NCBI GenBank assembly: GCA_947628035.1
Contig: CANQYL010000008.1
Location: 1-38,937, forward strand
DNA: 38,937 bases
Direction of reading: 5' to 3'
From: an uncultured Akkermansia sp.
GTDB taxonomy: Bacteria > Verrucomicrobiota > Verrucomicrobiia > Verrucomicrobiales > Akkermansiaceae
Shown: piece by piece, positions 14,323-21,948 of the stretch
Numbering within the stretch: the first letter of the stretch is position 1
How the letters are laid out: the number at the start of each line of letters is the position of its first letter
The notes under the pieces: model-generated
Told to the model about the DNA's origin: nothing
Databases searched by the model: none
Seen by the model: the letters and a program-made list of their open reading frames with translations, nothing else
Made by a program: the position numbers and the translations under genes

Positions 14323-16748
14323 AAGCAACCCTGTTCACAGCCTTGCTTCTGCCGGGTCTTCTCTGTGCGGCAGACGACTCTTCCTCCGTGCATCAGGCAG
14401 AACAGCTCCTGCGCAAGGGCGAGACGCTGCAGGCTTTTCAGGTACTCTCGGCTCTCTCCTCTAATCCTGTCCATTCCCGAAGCCAGGAATATGCGTTCTG
14501 GATGGGGAGAGTCCTGCTGGAATTGAAGCGTCCTCGAGAGGCCTCGTCCTACCTCCGCATGGTGTCTCCGCAGCACCCCCTTTTCCCTTATGCAGCCCGC
14601 GGACTCTTGTACTGTGCGCAGCTATGCCCGGAGCTGGATATGATGGCGATAGCCAGAGAACTCTCTCAGTGCAAGGATGAACAGGTAGCATCCCTCGCCC
14701 TGGCTTGTCTGGTAGAACAACAGTTGAGATACTCCTCCGTTTCTGACCTCACGGACTTTGACCGTCTGCGTACGAAAGCGGAACAAACGCCGGAACTCCT
14801 GCCTCTTGTCAAACTGCTTGGCATTCACGTTCTGCGCCATGAAGGCAATTTTAACGAAGGGATTGAGCGCGCTCGCGCTCTGGAGAATGATCCCTCGCTC
14901 TCTGCTACCATGCGTCAACGCGTTCGCCTTGCGTTGGCCGAACTTTATTACGATAAAGAAAAAAACAACCCTCAGTCCGAAAATGAGATTCCCGGTGCAG
15001 AGGAGATTGAGGAAGATGTCGGCAAGGGAGAAGAAACTCTTTTGCAATTTATCTCAGCCAACGCTGATTCTCCTCTGTTAGAAGAAGCTTTTCGGCGTTT
15101 GCACGCACACGGTTCCATCGAAAAAAGCGAATATACCCGTGAAAAACTCCGAGACTGGATAGAAGACACGTCTCACCCCCATCGGGCGGCTCTCGCTATA
15201 CTCGCCATGATGCGCCTGCTCCATGCCCAGGGTAGAGATACCTCATCCTTGGCCAATCTGGCGGCAGCTGAACTCCCCGGCGAACCATCAACACGTACCA
15301 TCCTGCAAGAACACATCCGCTACCTCCTCTCTCTCGGCAATGTGCGCCAAACTCTCCCCTACCATGCGCTCCTTAACAGCCTTGACGGAGGAAAACACGA
15401 CGATGCTCAGGATCTTTTCCTCAAGGCGCAGAGTACGGAACTTGGCAACTCCTATGCGGCGGAAATTTTCCTTCTCAGCGCAACTGTGGCAGATGAGACA
15501 TTGCGCACACCGGCCTTGGTCAACGCACTCATCTGCGCCACGAATGCAGGAAATTCCCAATTGTGTGAGCAGATCCTCAACACCCCCATGGAACAACACT
15601 CACGCAGAGCCGTCCTTCTGGCGCATGCGCGGCTTCTTCCTCCATCCCAAAAGGAGAGAGCCCTCAGAGAATTGCATGAGGTTCTTAACCTGCAAGCCTC
15701 ACCCGGACAACGTACGGATGTGATGCTGACAGAAATCGATCTCACCATGAAGGATGATCCCACTGATGCCATCAAAAAACTCCTCAGCTGCACTAAAGAG
15801 CAGAGAGCGAAGTGGACGGATGAACAGGAGTTGCGCTACACCGCTCTTGTGGAACTCGCGGCAGACCTCCTGCCGGACGGTCAGGCAGATGCTGACTCTC
15901 TGCTGCGGCGCCTTTATGAGGAAGCTTCCTCTCTCACGCGCAAGGAGGCCATCGCCCTGCACTTGGCGGATCGCCTATCCATGCACGGCAAACATGCGCT
16001 TGCACGCGATATCCTCATTGAACTCTCTCTCCTCCAGGCTCCAGGCGAAAATAAAGCTGCCTCTCTCCTCTTCGCCGGTCAGGAATGCGAACGCTGCGGC
16101 ACCCTCCCTTCTCTGCAGCATGCTGCCCGACTCTTCGCCGACTGTGTGCGCCAGGACAGTTCCCTCTCTGCGGTGGCCACCATTGAGCAAGCCGGTGTGC
16201 TCTCCCGCATCAACCGAATCGGAGAAGCCTTCTCTCTTCTCTCCGACCTCAATGTTTCCAACCTCTCGGCCGAAGAACAAGCTGCTTATTACTGCGTGTT
16301 GGCCGATTCCCTGAGCTATTCCTCCGAAAAGGATGCTCTGCCACGTGCGATCTCCGTATGTGAGAAGATCTTTTCCATTCCTCATCTCCCACACGTTTGG
16401 CTTATGAGGGCACGCCTGCAGCACGCCGCACTCTGCACCCGCGACTCTCGTAACGAAACTGCTCTGCAAGACTACCTCGACGTAATGAACGAAGGAAATC
16501 ACTCGGATGGCACATCGGATGAAACCTGCCGCTTTATGTACTATTACGCCGGAGCCGGCGCTGTGTACAGACTTTTGCAAATGGAACGCTACAGTGAAGC
16601 AGCCGATTTAGCAGAAAAAGTATCCCGATGGGCTGCGGCAGCCGTCCCCAATAATCCGAGTGACAAACGGAGAGAGGACGCCTTCATGCGCTGGGCAAGA
16701 GTCATTCGCCAGGTCCACTACCTCCCCGCTGACCTTACCGCATCCTGA
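14319..16748 (+). CDS. secreted TPR-like helical repeat protein
   Basis: An 809-residue predicted periplasmic protein. MKATLFTALLLPGLLCAADD is a signal peptide, cleaved near residue 17. The rest is almost wholly alpha-helical with TPR-like pairs, such as HQAEQLLRKGETLQAFQVLSAL near residues 26-47, a second set near 60-90, and AREILIE/ALARDI-type helices in the second half. There is an acidic insert near residues 224-240 (SENEIPGAEEIEEDVGKGEE). It overlaps the peptidase gene by four bases (ATGA). TPR proteins act as protein-binding scaffolds. Placed after a lipoprotein and a peptidoglycan peptidase, it may organise a cell-wall complex, but no direct family match is claimed. Confidence 0.8.
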   Translation: MKATLFTALLLPGLLCAADDSSSVHQAEQLLRKGETLQAFQVLSALSSNPVHSRSQEYAFWMGRVLLELKRPREASSYLRMVSPQHPLFPYAARGLLYCAQLCPELDMMAIARELSQCKDEQVASLALACLVEQQLRYSSVSDLTDFDRLRTKAEQTPELLPLVKLLGIHVLRHEGNFNEGIERARALENDPSLSATMRQRVRLALAELYYDKEKNNPQSENEIPGAEEIEEDVGKGEETLLQFISANADSPLLEEAFRRLHAHGSIEKSEYTREKLRDWIEDTSHPHRAALAILAMMRLLHAQGRDTSSLANLAAAELPGEPSTRTILQEHIRYLLSLGNVRQTLPYHALLNSLDGGKHDDAQDLFLKAQSTELGNSYAAEIFLLSATVADETLRTPALVNALICATNAGNSQLCEQILNTPMEQHSRRAVLLAHARLLPPSQKERALRELHEVLNLQASPGQRTDVMLTEIDLTMKDDPTDAIKKLLSCTKEQRAKWTDEQELRYTALVELAADLLPDGQADADSLLRRLYEEASSLTRKEAIALHLADRLSMHGKHALARDILIELSLLQAPGENKAASLLFAGQECERCGTLPSLQHAARLFADCVRQDSSLSAVATIEQAGVLSRINRIGEAFSLLSDLNVSNLSAEEQAAYYCVLADSLSYSSEKDALPRAISVCEKIFSIPHLPHVWLMRARLQHAALCTRDSRNETALQDYLDVMNEGNHSDGTSDETCRFMYYYAGAGAVYRLLQMERYSEAADLAEKVSRWAAAAVPNNPSDKRREDAFMRWARVIRQVHYLPADLTAS

Positions 16749-16796
16749 TCCATTTTGTCGGGTTACAGGCGGAGCGATCAACGAACTTCGCCCCAA

Positions 16797-17024
16797 TCAA
16801 GCAACGACGCCAAAGTGGCGCTGGATATCCCGAAAGATACGATCCCTCAGAGAACGGGCGCGTTCGATGTCTCGAGTACGCAAGGAGAAGCGAAGCCGCT
16901 CTGCTGTGGCATCAGGTTTATGAACAGTGACGTGGCACCACCATACACCCCGATTGTTCCAAAGATGATGATTTTGATTCTCATCGTTGATCCGGAGGCA
17001 GATCTTTGTATGTTGAGGAGTCAT
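16797..17024 (-). CDS. small protein resembling a tyrosine recombinase N-terminal (arm-binding) domain
   Basis: A 75-residue frame starting MTPQHTKICLRIND. The middle, RGVWWCHVTVHKPDATAERL, and the end, RFSLRTRDIERARSLRDRIF, resemble the beta-strand plus 'SL-T-d...A...rd' helix seen at the N-terminus of many integrases. No core-binding or catalytic domain follows before the stop. It lies 119 bases downstream of rpmB on the same strand and is convergent with the TPR gene, leaving a 48-base gap. No strong ribosome binding site is visible. It could be a stand-alone DNA-binding protein, a relic of an integrase, or a chance frame. Confidence 0.5.
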   Translation of the reverse strand: MTPQHTKICLRINDENQNHHLWNNRGVWWCHVTVHKPDATAERLRFSLRTRDIERARSLRDRIFRDIQRHFGVVA

Positions 17025-17143
17025 GGCGTTTATACTGATTGGAAGGAAAAAATTCGACTCAGGGACGATTCCCGACGAATGAACCTGAACGAGGGGTGAG
17101 ACACGAAAAGTGACTCTGCCGTTCAAAAGCAATCGCAAAAAAA

Positions 17144-17422
17144 TCAATACAGGATGCCGGCTTTTTTGAGGGTGTTCAGGGCACCGTTCTTAGCGATGGT
17201 TCTCAACGCCCTGCAGGAGAGCTTCATGCGAATGAATCCTCCTCGTCCTCCGTTAAGTTCCGGCACCCAAACGCGTTTTTCTTGCAGGTTGGGATAAACG
17301 GTGCGGTTGACAGTTTTTGTGACGTGGCGCCCGATACCGCCCTTTTTCTTGGCAAGACCAGAGCGATGAATGCGGCGTCCCTTGTGAGGGATAGCGAGCG
17401 TGATGTTACAGATTCTTGACAT
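17144..17422 (-). CDS. rpmB: 50S ribosomal protein L28
   Basis: A 92-residue protein starting MSRICNITLAIP. The L28 pattern is clear: an N-terminal MSR-C-IT, the central NRTVYPNLQEKRVWVPE, and the C-terminal SCRALRTIAKNGALNTLKK. L28 is a component of the large ribosomal subunit near the E site. GAGG lies 4 bases before the ATG, and a good promoter lies at 17455-17482. The loop around residues 15-35 (HRSGLAKKKGGIGRHVTK) is longer and more basic than the NNVSHANNKTKRR of most bacteria. Confidence 0.95.
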   Translation of the reverse strand: MSRICNITLAIPHKGRRIHRSGLAKKKGGIGRHVTKTVNRTVYPNLQEKRVWVPELNGGRGGFIRMKLSCRALRTIAKNGALNTLKKAGILY

Positions 17423-17454
17423 AGCCTCAAACAGGTTATTCGATTCGCAGGGGG

Positions 17455-17482
17455 ATTGTACTCATTTCCTGAGTCACGTCAA
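17455..17482 (-). promoter_or_regulatory. rpmB promoter
   Basis: On the minus strand TTGACG (17482-17477), a 16-base spacer and TACAAT (17460-17455) stand 32 bases upstream of the rpmB ATG. Confidence 0.6.
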
Positions 17483-17617
17483 GCAAAACTTCTGTCACTG
17501 ACCACTTTTTTCTGATATTTTCCTACACAAAAACGGACAATAACGACTAACCTGAACTTTTTCTCCGCTTCAGAACACCCTTCCGATGTGTGAAAACTTT
17601 GTCTGAAATCTATAGGA

Positions 17618-17646
17618 TTGACAGTCAACCTTCTCTTCTCTAGGAT
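17618..17646 (+). promoter_or_regulatory. promoter of the lipase-like lipoprotein gene
   Basis: TTGACA (17618-17623), exactly 17 bases, then TAGGAT (17641-17646). The ATG at 17656 begins nine bases after the -10, so the transcript would be leaderless or nearly so. Confidence 0.65.
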
Positions 17647-17655
17647 AGGTGAGCG

Positions 17656-19293
17656 ATGAAGCATTTTTTGAGCATCTTTCTGACTGGGATTGCGTTGGCA
17701 GTCGGGCTTTCCGGTTGCAAATGTCCGCTCACGCCGCCACCGAGACTAAGCAGCCCGAGTCGTTCGGTGCAGTCCGATGAGGAGTTGGTGCAGGTGTTGC
17801 GCGAGGAGTGGAAGAAACTAAAAAAAGTGAAGATGGCGGAAGGTGAGCGTCAGGAACTGATACGACGGTACAATGACGACGTGCTTTTGTTGCTAAACCG
17901 GCTAAGACGAGATGTCCTGAGGCATGGGAAGAATCTGCCTTATAAAGTTGTGATAAATGCCCCAAAAGGCGGACATCCGGTGCTTCTCGAGCGTCTGTTT
18001 GATGACTTGGTACCGGCCAAAGACATCCGCATGACGGATTTGAAAGAGCGCTACATTGTCCCGGGTCTGGGGGTGCCTCTCGTTGGCATTGTTCCTGCGG
18101 GAAAATTACGCAATAGCGATCAGATAGCGACTTTTCACTCACACGGCGCCGTGCGTACTCTGACGGCTCTGGTGGAATTCAATGGATCCGGTGAGAATAC
18201 GCGTCCTCTGATACGCCTGCTCCCGCGACAGGACACGGAGCGCGTACAGGTGGGTCGATTGTCCTACCCCCTTTCGGCCGATTTTTCTGCTGCTATCGAG
18301 ATGTACTGGAGACTCACTGAGGTGGACAAAGATCGTATCCTGGGTCTGCTGCGTCCACAGCCGGAAAAAACAGTCGTCGGACTCACCTGCATTGAACACT
18401 ATGATCCCTACAAAATCCCGGTTGTGCTCGTGCATGGGCTGGTCTCAAGCGCCGCTACCTTTAGCAACCTTGTGAACCGTCTCCAAGCCGACCCCCAAAT
18501 CCGCCATAGTTACCAATTCTGGTATTTTAATTACCCCACCGGCACGGCGTGGACGATCAGCGCAGCTGCCTACCGCAAGGCTCTGCGAGAAGCACGTGAA
18601 AGGTTCGACCCTCAACAAAAGAACGAGAATTGGGATAAAATGGTGGTTGTGGGACATTCCATGGGCGGGCTCATCACACGTTATAGTCAGTGCGTAGAGC
18701 CATGGAAAATATTGGAAGCCGCCCGCACCTCCCACAACAGTCTCGTTGACTTTTTCTCCGGAAAATACATAAATGCCCCCCTCCCCTCAAACCGGTTGCG
18801 TGATATAAAGGATGTCTATTATTTCCACCCCGTAAAGGCATGCCAAGTGGTGTACATGGCAACCCCTCACCGTGGGACCCCCCTCGCCCGCAACCGCTTC
18901 GTTCTCCTCCTGAGCAATATGGTACATCTGCCGCAAACTCTTGTGGAAGAGGCCTTCAGCATAGCTACTTTGCAACGAGACAACCTCATCACCAATCCGC
19001 GCCGCCTCACCGAATGGTACACCAGCATTCGCCAGCTCTCCCCGGACAGTTACTCCATTCGTGGACTCTCCTCTCTCGCCGTCCGAAATGTCCCCACTCA
19101 CTCTATCATCGGCGACCGCGGGCGCAACAATTCCCCTCATAGTTCCGACGGCGTCGTCCCCTACTGGTCCTCTCACCTCCCGTGGGGCTCGGAATGTATT
19201 GTACCTTCCGGTCACTCCGTGCAGGACACCAAAGAAGCTGCTGAAGAACTAAGACGTATCCTCCTCAAGCGTCCCAAGCAGTCCAACCCGTAG
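17656..19293 (+). CDS. alpha/beta-hydrolase lipoprotein, lipase-like
   Basis: A 545-residue predicted lipoprotein. The signal MKHFLSIFLTGIALAVGLSGC carries lipobox LSGC (Cys21). Residues about 35-245 form an unassigned N-terminal region. The hydrolase fold begins with VVLVHGLVSS (His260-Gly261, oxyanion-hole region). It carries the nucleophile elbow GHSMGG (Ser335), followed by MATPHRGTPLAR, SSDGVVPYWS (Asp498) and SGHS (His520), so a Ser-Asp-His triad is intact. The TPHRG and SDGVVP motifs are typical of triacylglycerol-lipase and PGAP1-like hydrolases. It is probably anchored to an inner or outer membrane leaflet and hydrolyses an ester, but the substrate cannot be read from sequence. It stands alone with its own promoter; no terminator is evident after it. 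Confidence 0.88.
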   Translation: MKHFLSIFLTGIALAVGLSGCKCPLTPPPRLSSPSRSVQSDEELVQVLREEWKKLKKVKMAEGERQELIRRYNDDVLLLLNRLRRDVLRHGKNLPYKVVINAPKGGHPVLLERLFDDLVPAKDIRMTDLKERYIVPGLGVPLVGIVPAGKLRNSDQIATFHSHGAVRTLTALVEFNGSGENTRPLIRLLPRQDTERVQVGRLSYPLSADFSAAIEMYWRLTEVDKDRILGLLRPQPEKTVVGLTCIEHYDPYKIPVVLVHGLVSSAATFSNLVNRLQADPQIRHSYQFWYFNYPTGTAWTISAAAYRKALREARERFDPQQKNENWDKMVVVGHSMGGLITRYSQCVEPWKILEAARTSHNSLVDFFSGKYINAPLPSNRLRDIKDVYYFHPVKACQVVYMATPHRGTPLARNRFVLLLSNMVHLPQTLVEEAFSIATLQRDNLITNPRRLTEWYTSIRQLSPDSYSIRGLSSLAVRNVPTHSIIGDRGRNNSPHSSDGVVPYWSSHLPWGSECIVPSGHSVQDTKEAAEELRRILLKRPKQSNP

Positions 19294-19406
19294 AACGATG
19301 GAAGCTGGTCCTGTGACGATAACTCATTGATTATTTGCGATTTAAAAATTCGGCATGCCTTGCTCGTGAAGATGCGAAGCTTTAGCTGAGGGGATGGGTA
19401 AAATCA

Positions 19407-19449
19407 TCGTAAATCGTAAATAGGCAAACGCATTTCTAATGCGTTTGCC
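19407..19449 (+). repeat. CGTAAATCGTAAATAGG + GGCAAACGCATT hairpin, copy 2
   Basis: Two direct TCGTAAA units run into arms GGCAAACGCATT (19423-19434) and AATGCGTTTGCC (19438-19449), a perfect 12 bp stem with a TCT loop. It matches copy 1 almost base for base and lies between the lipase gene and rnpB. No T run follows. Confidence 0.7.
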
Positions 19450-19546
19450 CTAGGGTTATGCTGCATCATCTGCCGTTAAATATCTATTGAGCATCGCTTT
19501 TTCTTGGGAAGGATGTGGTGGGTTCCCATGCGATTGTTACTTGCTC

Positions 19547-19575
19547 TTGTCATTCAGAGAGAACTGTGGTATAAG
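19547..19575 (+). promoter_or_regulatory. rnpB promoter
   Basis: TTGTCA (19547-19552), 17 bases, TATAAG (19570-19575). The predicted transcription start, about 19582, coincides with the first bases of the P1 helix of RNase P RNA. Confidence 0.75.
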
Positions 19576-19579
19576 GGCG

Positions 19580-19968
19580 TCGCCGCTCGGGTTCGGGTGG
19601 TCGCTGCGGGTGCAAACCTGTAGAGGAAAGTCCGGACATCACAAGGCAACGCGCCCCGCGAAAGCGGGGGAGTCGTGGGTCAAGCCGCGACGACGGATAG
19701 CGCCACAGAAAATAAACCGCCTGCAAAGGTAAGGGTGAAATGGTGGGGTAAGAGCCCACCGCCCCGAAGGTAACGACGGGGGCACGGCAAGCCCCGCGTG
19801 ATGCAAGACAAACAGGGGGAGGGTAGCCTGCCCGCTCAATGACCCCCGGGTAGTAGTTGCACTTCGCTTCACTGCGAGGCAGGAACCTCTCGGCAGGCTC
19901 CTGAGAAAAATGACCATCCCGTTCGAAAGGACGGACAGAATCCGGCTTACAGAACCCGAGCGGCATAC
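19580..19968 (+). ncRNA. rnpB: RNase P RNA, bacterial type A
   Basis: This is the catalytic RNA that trims tRNA 5' leaders. The signature GAGGAAAGTCCGGAC lies at 19622-19636, and the 3' half carries ACAGAA, GGGTGAAATGG, GTAAGAGCCCACCG and CAGAATCCGGCTTACAGAA. P1 is closed by GCCGCTCGGGTT at the start and AACCCGAGCGGC at the end (to 19964). The length of about 385 bases fits type A. Exact ends are estimated from P1 and the promoter. Reading frames within this stretch are spurious. Confidence 0.95.
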
Positions 19969-19987
19969 CCATGAGAAATGGACGATT

Positions 19988-20056
19988 TACACCGTACGAT
20001 TTAGATGCGGCATCGTAAATCGTATGCAGGCAAACGCACGTTCTCATGAGTTTGCC
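19988..20056 (+). repeat. rnpB-downstream hairpins, diverged member of the CGTAAATCGTA family
   Basis: TACGATTTA (19995-20003) and TAAATCGTA (20016-20024) form an inverted repeat with GATG/CATC continuing the stem. GGCAAAC (20029-20035) and GTTTGCC (20050-20056) form a second, looser hairpin. It could terminate or process rnpB, but it has no U tract. It relates to the GGCAAACGCATT repeats seen elsewhere in the window. Confidence 0.5.
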
Positions 20057-20073
20057 TTGCCGGGGGAAACTCG

Positions 20074-20102
20074 TTGCAAACGGGAGACAAATCTGGTATG
20101 GT
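20074..20102 (+). promoter_or_regulatory. promoter of the ankyrin lipoprotein operon
   Basis: TTGCAA (20074-20079), 17 bases, TATGGT (20097-20102). AGGAGG follows at 20103-20108. Transcription would start near 20109, at or just before the first ATG (20110). Confidence 0.5.
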
Positions 20103-20115
20103 AGGAGGTATGAGG

Positions 20116-21948
20116 ATGAGGGTTCTTTTAACGGCGATGGTATGTGTACTCTTGCTCATCGGCTGTAACGATGGAACAGGGGAGCGCATGAGCTCGCTTG
20201 CTGCCAAGCAATTCGCCGAAATCCGTGATCATGATCTACCTGAATTGACAGCGAAAGATATCATCGAACCCGACTTGATTGAAATTTTTCAACAAACCGT
20301 TGAGGATTTTTCCCGTACGATGGATGTGAAGCCCCAAGATCCCCGCTCCGGCGTGAGGCTGCTGCATCTGGCCTGCTTTTTCAAAAAGACAGAGTTAGCT
20401 CGTTGGCTGTTGCTGAGCGGCGTTGATCCCAACGCCCATGACCAGGAGGATGACTCCCCGCTCATAGTGGCCGTTGATACCTACGCATTTCCGGACACGC
20501 CGACGGAGGTACTCATCAACCTGGTTGACACCCTGTTGGCGAAGGGCGCCACCTTTGATCAATCCGGTCGCGAGGGGGGAGATTTTCTGACGGAAGCTGC
20601 ATTCGTCTGTGAGAATGAGGATGTCATTTTGCACCTCATGGACAAGGGCGCGCGTCCGGACTCTGAATCTGCCCAGCCCGCCGCCCTGCACGGTTGGTCT
20701 CGCATGCTCAGCAAACTCTTGGCAGACCCGGCGATGGACACGGAGGGGTTGCTGCAGAGTGCTGCTGTGGGCTGCTGTCGTTTCCCCGGCGAACACACAG
20801 CCTGCATCAAGCTTCTCCTCGACCTCGGCGCCAAGGCGTCCGACTCCAAAGTCCCTGCTCCCGGCAGCACGGCTCTCTTCAACTTGGCCGAGGAGCTGAC
20901 CTCCATAGGACAAGACTCTCCACTTCTCCCACAAGCCTTGGATGTGGCCGAATTTCTCATACGAAACGGAGCGGATCCGTATGCGCGCTTCCGGCAGGAT
21001 GAGAACTTTCCGGGATTCTGTCCGTACGATTTTCTGTCGATGAAGCCATACCTGCTCGACAAGCTGCGCGAACGCGGCATTGCCCTCCAGAGTCCGCCTC
21101 TGCAGTTCGGCTCGGGAACAGCTCTGCTGGCAGACACCTGCCGTGCCGCCATCTCCCCTCATCCCGGGGAGCAACTCTCTCCGCACTTTGACTCCATCGC
21201 GGCGGTTTTCTCACCGACCGATGAAATGCGCAGAAATGAGATGTACCCTCAGGCGGTGGATGCGGCTATTGTGCTTCTCACTCGAATCGATCCCGCACGC
21301 TGTACCCGCACCCTCCTCGCTATCCCGCTCTGGCAGCAACCTTCCTTCACGGAAAAAGACAGCCGAGATCTTCTCCGTCCCATTCTCGATGTCCTGCGCG
21401 ATACTCCTTCCCTTTCTTTCCCTGCCGATTTTCTGGAAGAGCAGGCTCTTAAAGCAGACAAGGCCGGACTTCATGAAGATGCCGCCGATCTCGTTGAACT
21501 CCTGGCTCGCAGTTCCAACGCCTCCGAAAAAATTGAACGCCTCTGCAACGCCGACTCCCTCCCTCTCCGCGCCGGCGCCTATGCCGCCCAATTAGCGATG
21601 GCCGGTCTTCCGGAAGCGCGAGACAACGGGGTTGCCACTTGGCTCACGGGACATAACCGAGAGCCTGACACCCCTTTCCTGCGAAATGCCGTGCTCCTCA
21701 CCTCCTTGGAAAAACTTTGGTTCGGCAAGATGCCCCGTGAGGAACAAGCGAGGCTTTTCGCGCTCATGCGAGATGTCCATGCTCCCCACGCTGCCGAAGC
21801 CTACGAACATCTTGCAAAAAATTGGGATGATCCTGAACAACTCGACCGGTTGATGAACGCCGATGATGAGTGGAAGTTTGAACTCGAAGTCGTCACGGCT
21901 CGCTTCTTCCTCGAACACTCCCATGAATTTCTTTCACCCGCACCATGA
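20116..21948 (+). CDS. ankyrin-repeat lipoprotein
   Basis: A 610-residue protein. ATG 20116 is preferred because AGGAGG lies 7 bases upstream of it; ATG 20110 is in frame and only 1 base away from that motif. MRVLLTAMVCVLLLIGC gives lipobox LIGC (Cys17). Ankyrin-like units follow: RLLHLACFFKKTELARWLLLSGVDPNAHDQEDDSPL (two repeats, near residues 82-115), then LVDTLLAKGATFD, DVILHLMDKGARPD, CIKLLLDLGAKASD and AEFLIRNGADPYAR (to about residue 300). The second half is helical and unassigned. It overlaps the next gene by four bases (ATGA). A lipidated ankyrin scaffold is probably periplasmic, but its partner is unknown. Confidence 0.82.
   Translation: MRVLLTAMVCVLLLIGCNDGTGERMSSLAAKQFAEIRDHDLPELTAKDIIEPDLIEIFQQTVEDFSRTMDVKPQDPRSGVRLLHLACFFKKTELARWLLLSGVDPNAHDQEDDSPLIVAVDTYAFPDTPTEVLINLVDTLLAKGATFDQSGREGGDFLTEAAFVCENEDVILHLMDKGARPDSESAQPAALHGWSRMLSKLLADPAMDTEGLLQSAAVGCCRFPGEHTACIKLLLDLGAKASDSKVPAPGSTALFNLAEELTSIGQDSPLLPQALDVAEFLIRNGADPYARFRQDENFPGFCPYDFLSMKPYLLDKLRERGIALQSPPLQFGSGTALLADTCRAAISPHPGEQLSPHFDSIAAVFSPTDEMRRNEMYPQAVDAAIVLLTRIDPARCTRTLLAIPLWQQPSFTEKDSRDLLRPILDVLRDTPSLSFPADFLEEQALKADKAGLHEDAADLVELLARSSNASEKIERLCNADSLPLRAGAYAAQLAMAGLPEARDNGVATWLTGHNREPDTPFLRNAVLLTSLEKLWFGKMPREEQARLFALMRDVHAPHAAEAYEHLAKNWDDPEQLDRLMNADDEWKFELEVVTARFFLEHSHEFLSPAP

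Noticed and set aside
19407..19449. Hairpin as intrinsic terminator of the lipase gene
   Set aside because: The stem is strong but no T run follows, and the same hairpin occurs upstream of other genes, so I list it as a repeat.
19550..20047. 165-codon minus-strand frame
   Set aside because: It lies across rnpB, whose conserved RNA signatures on the plus strand explain the sequence.
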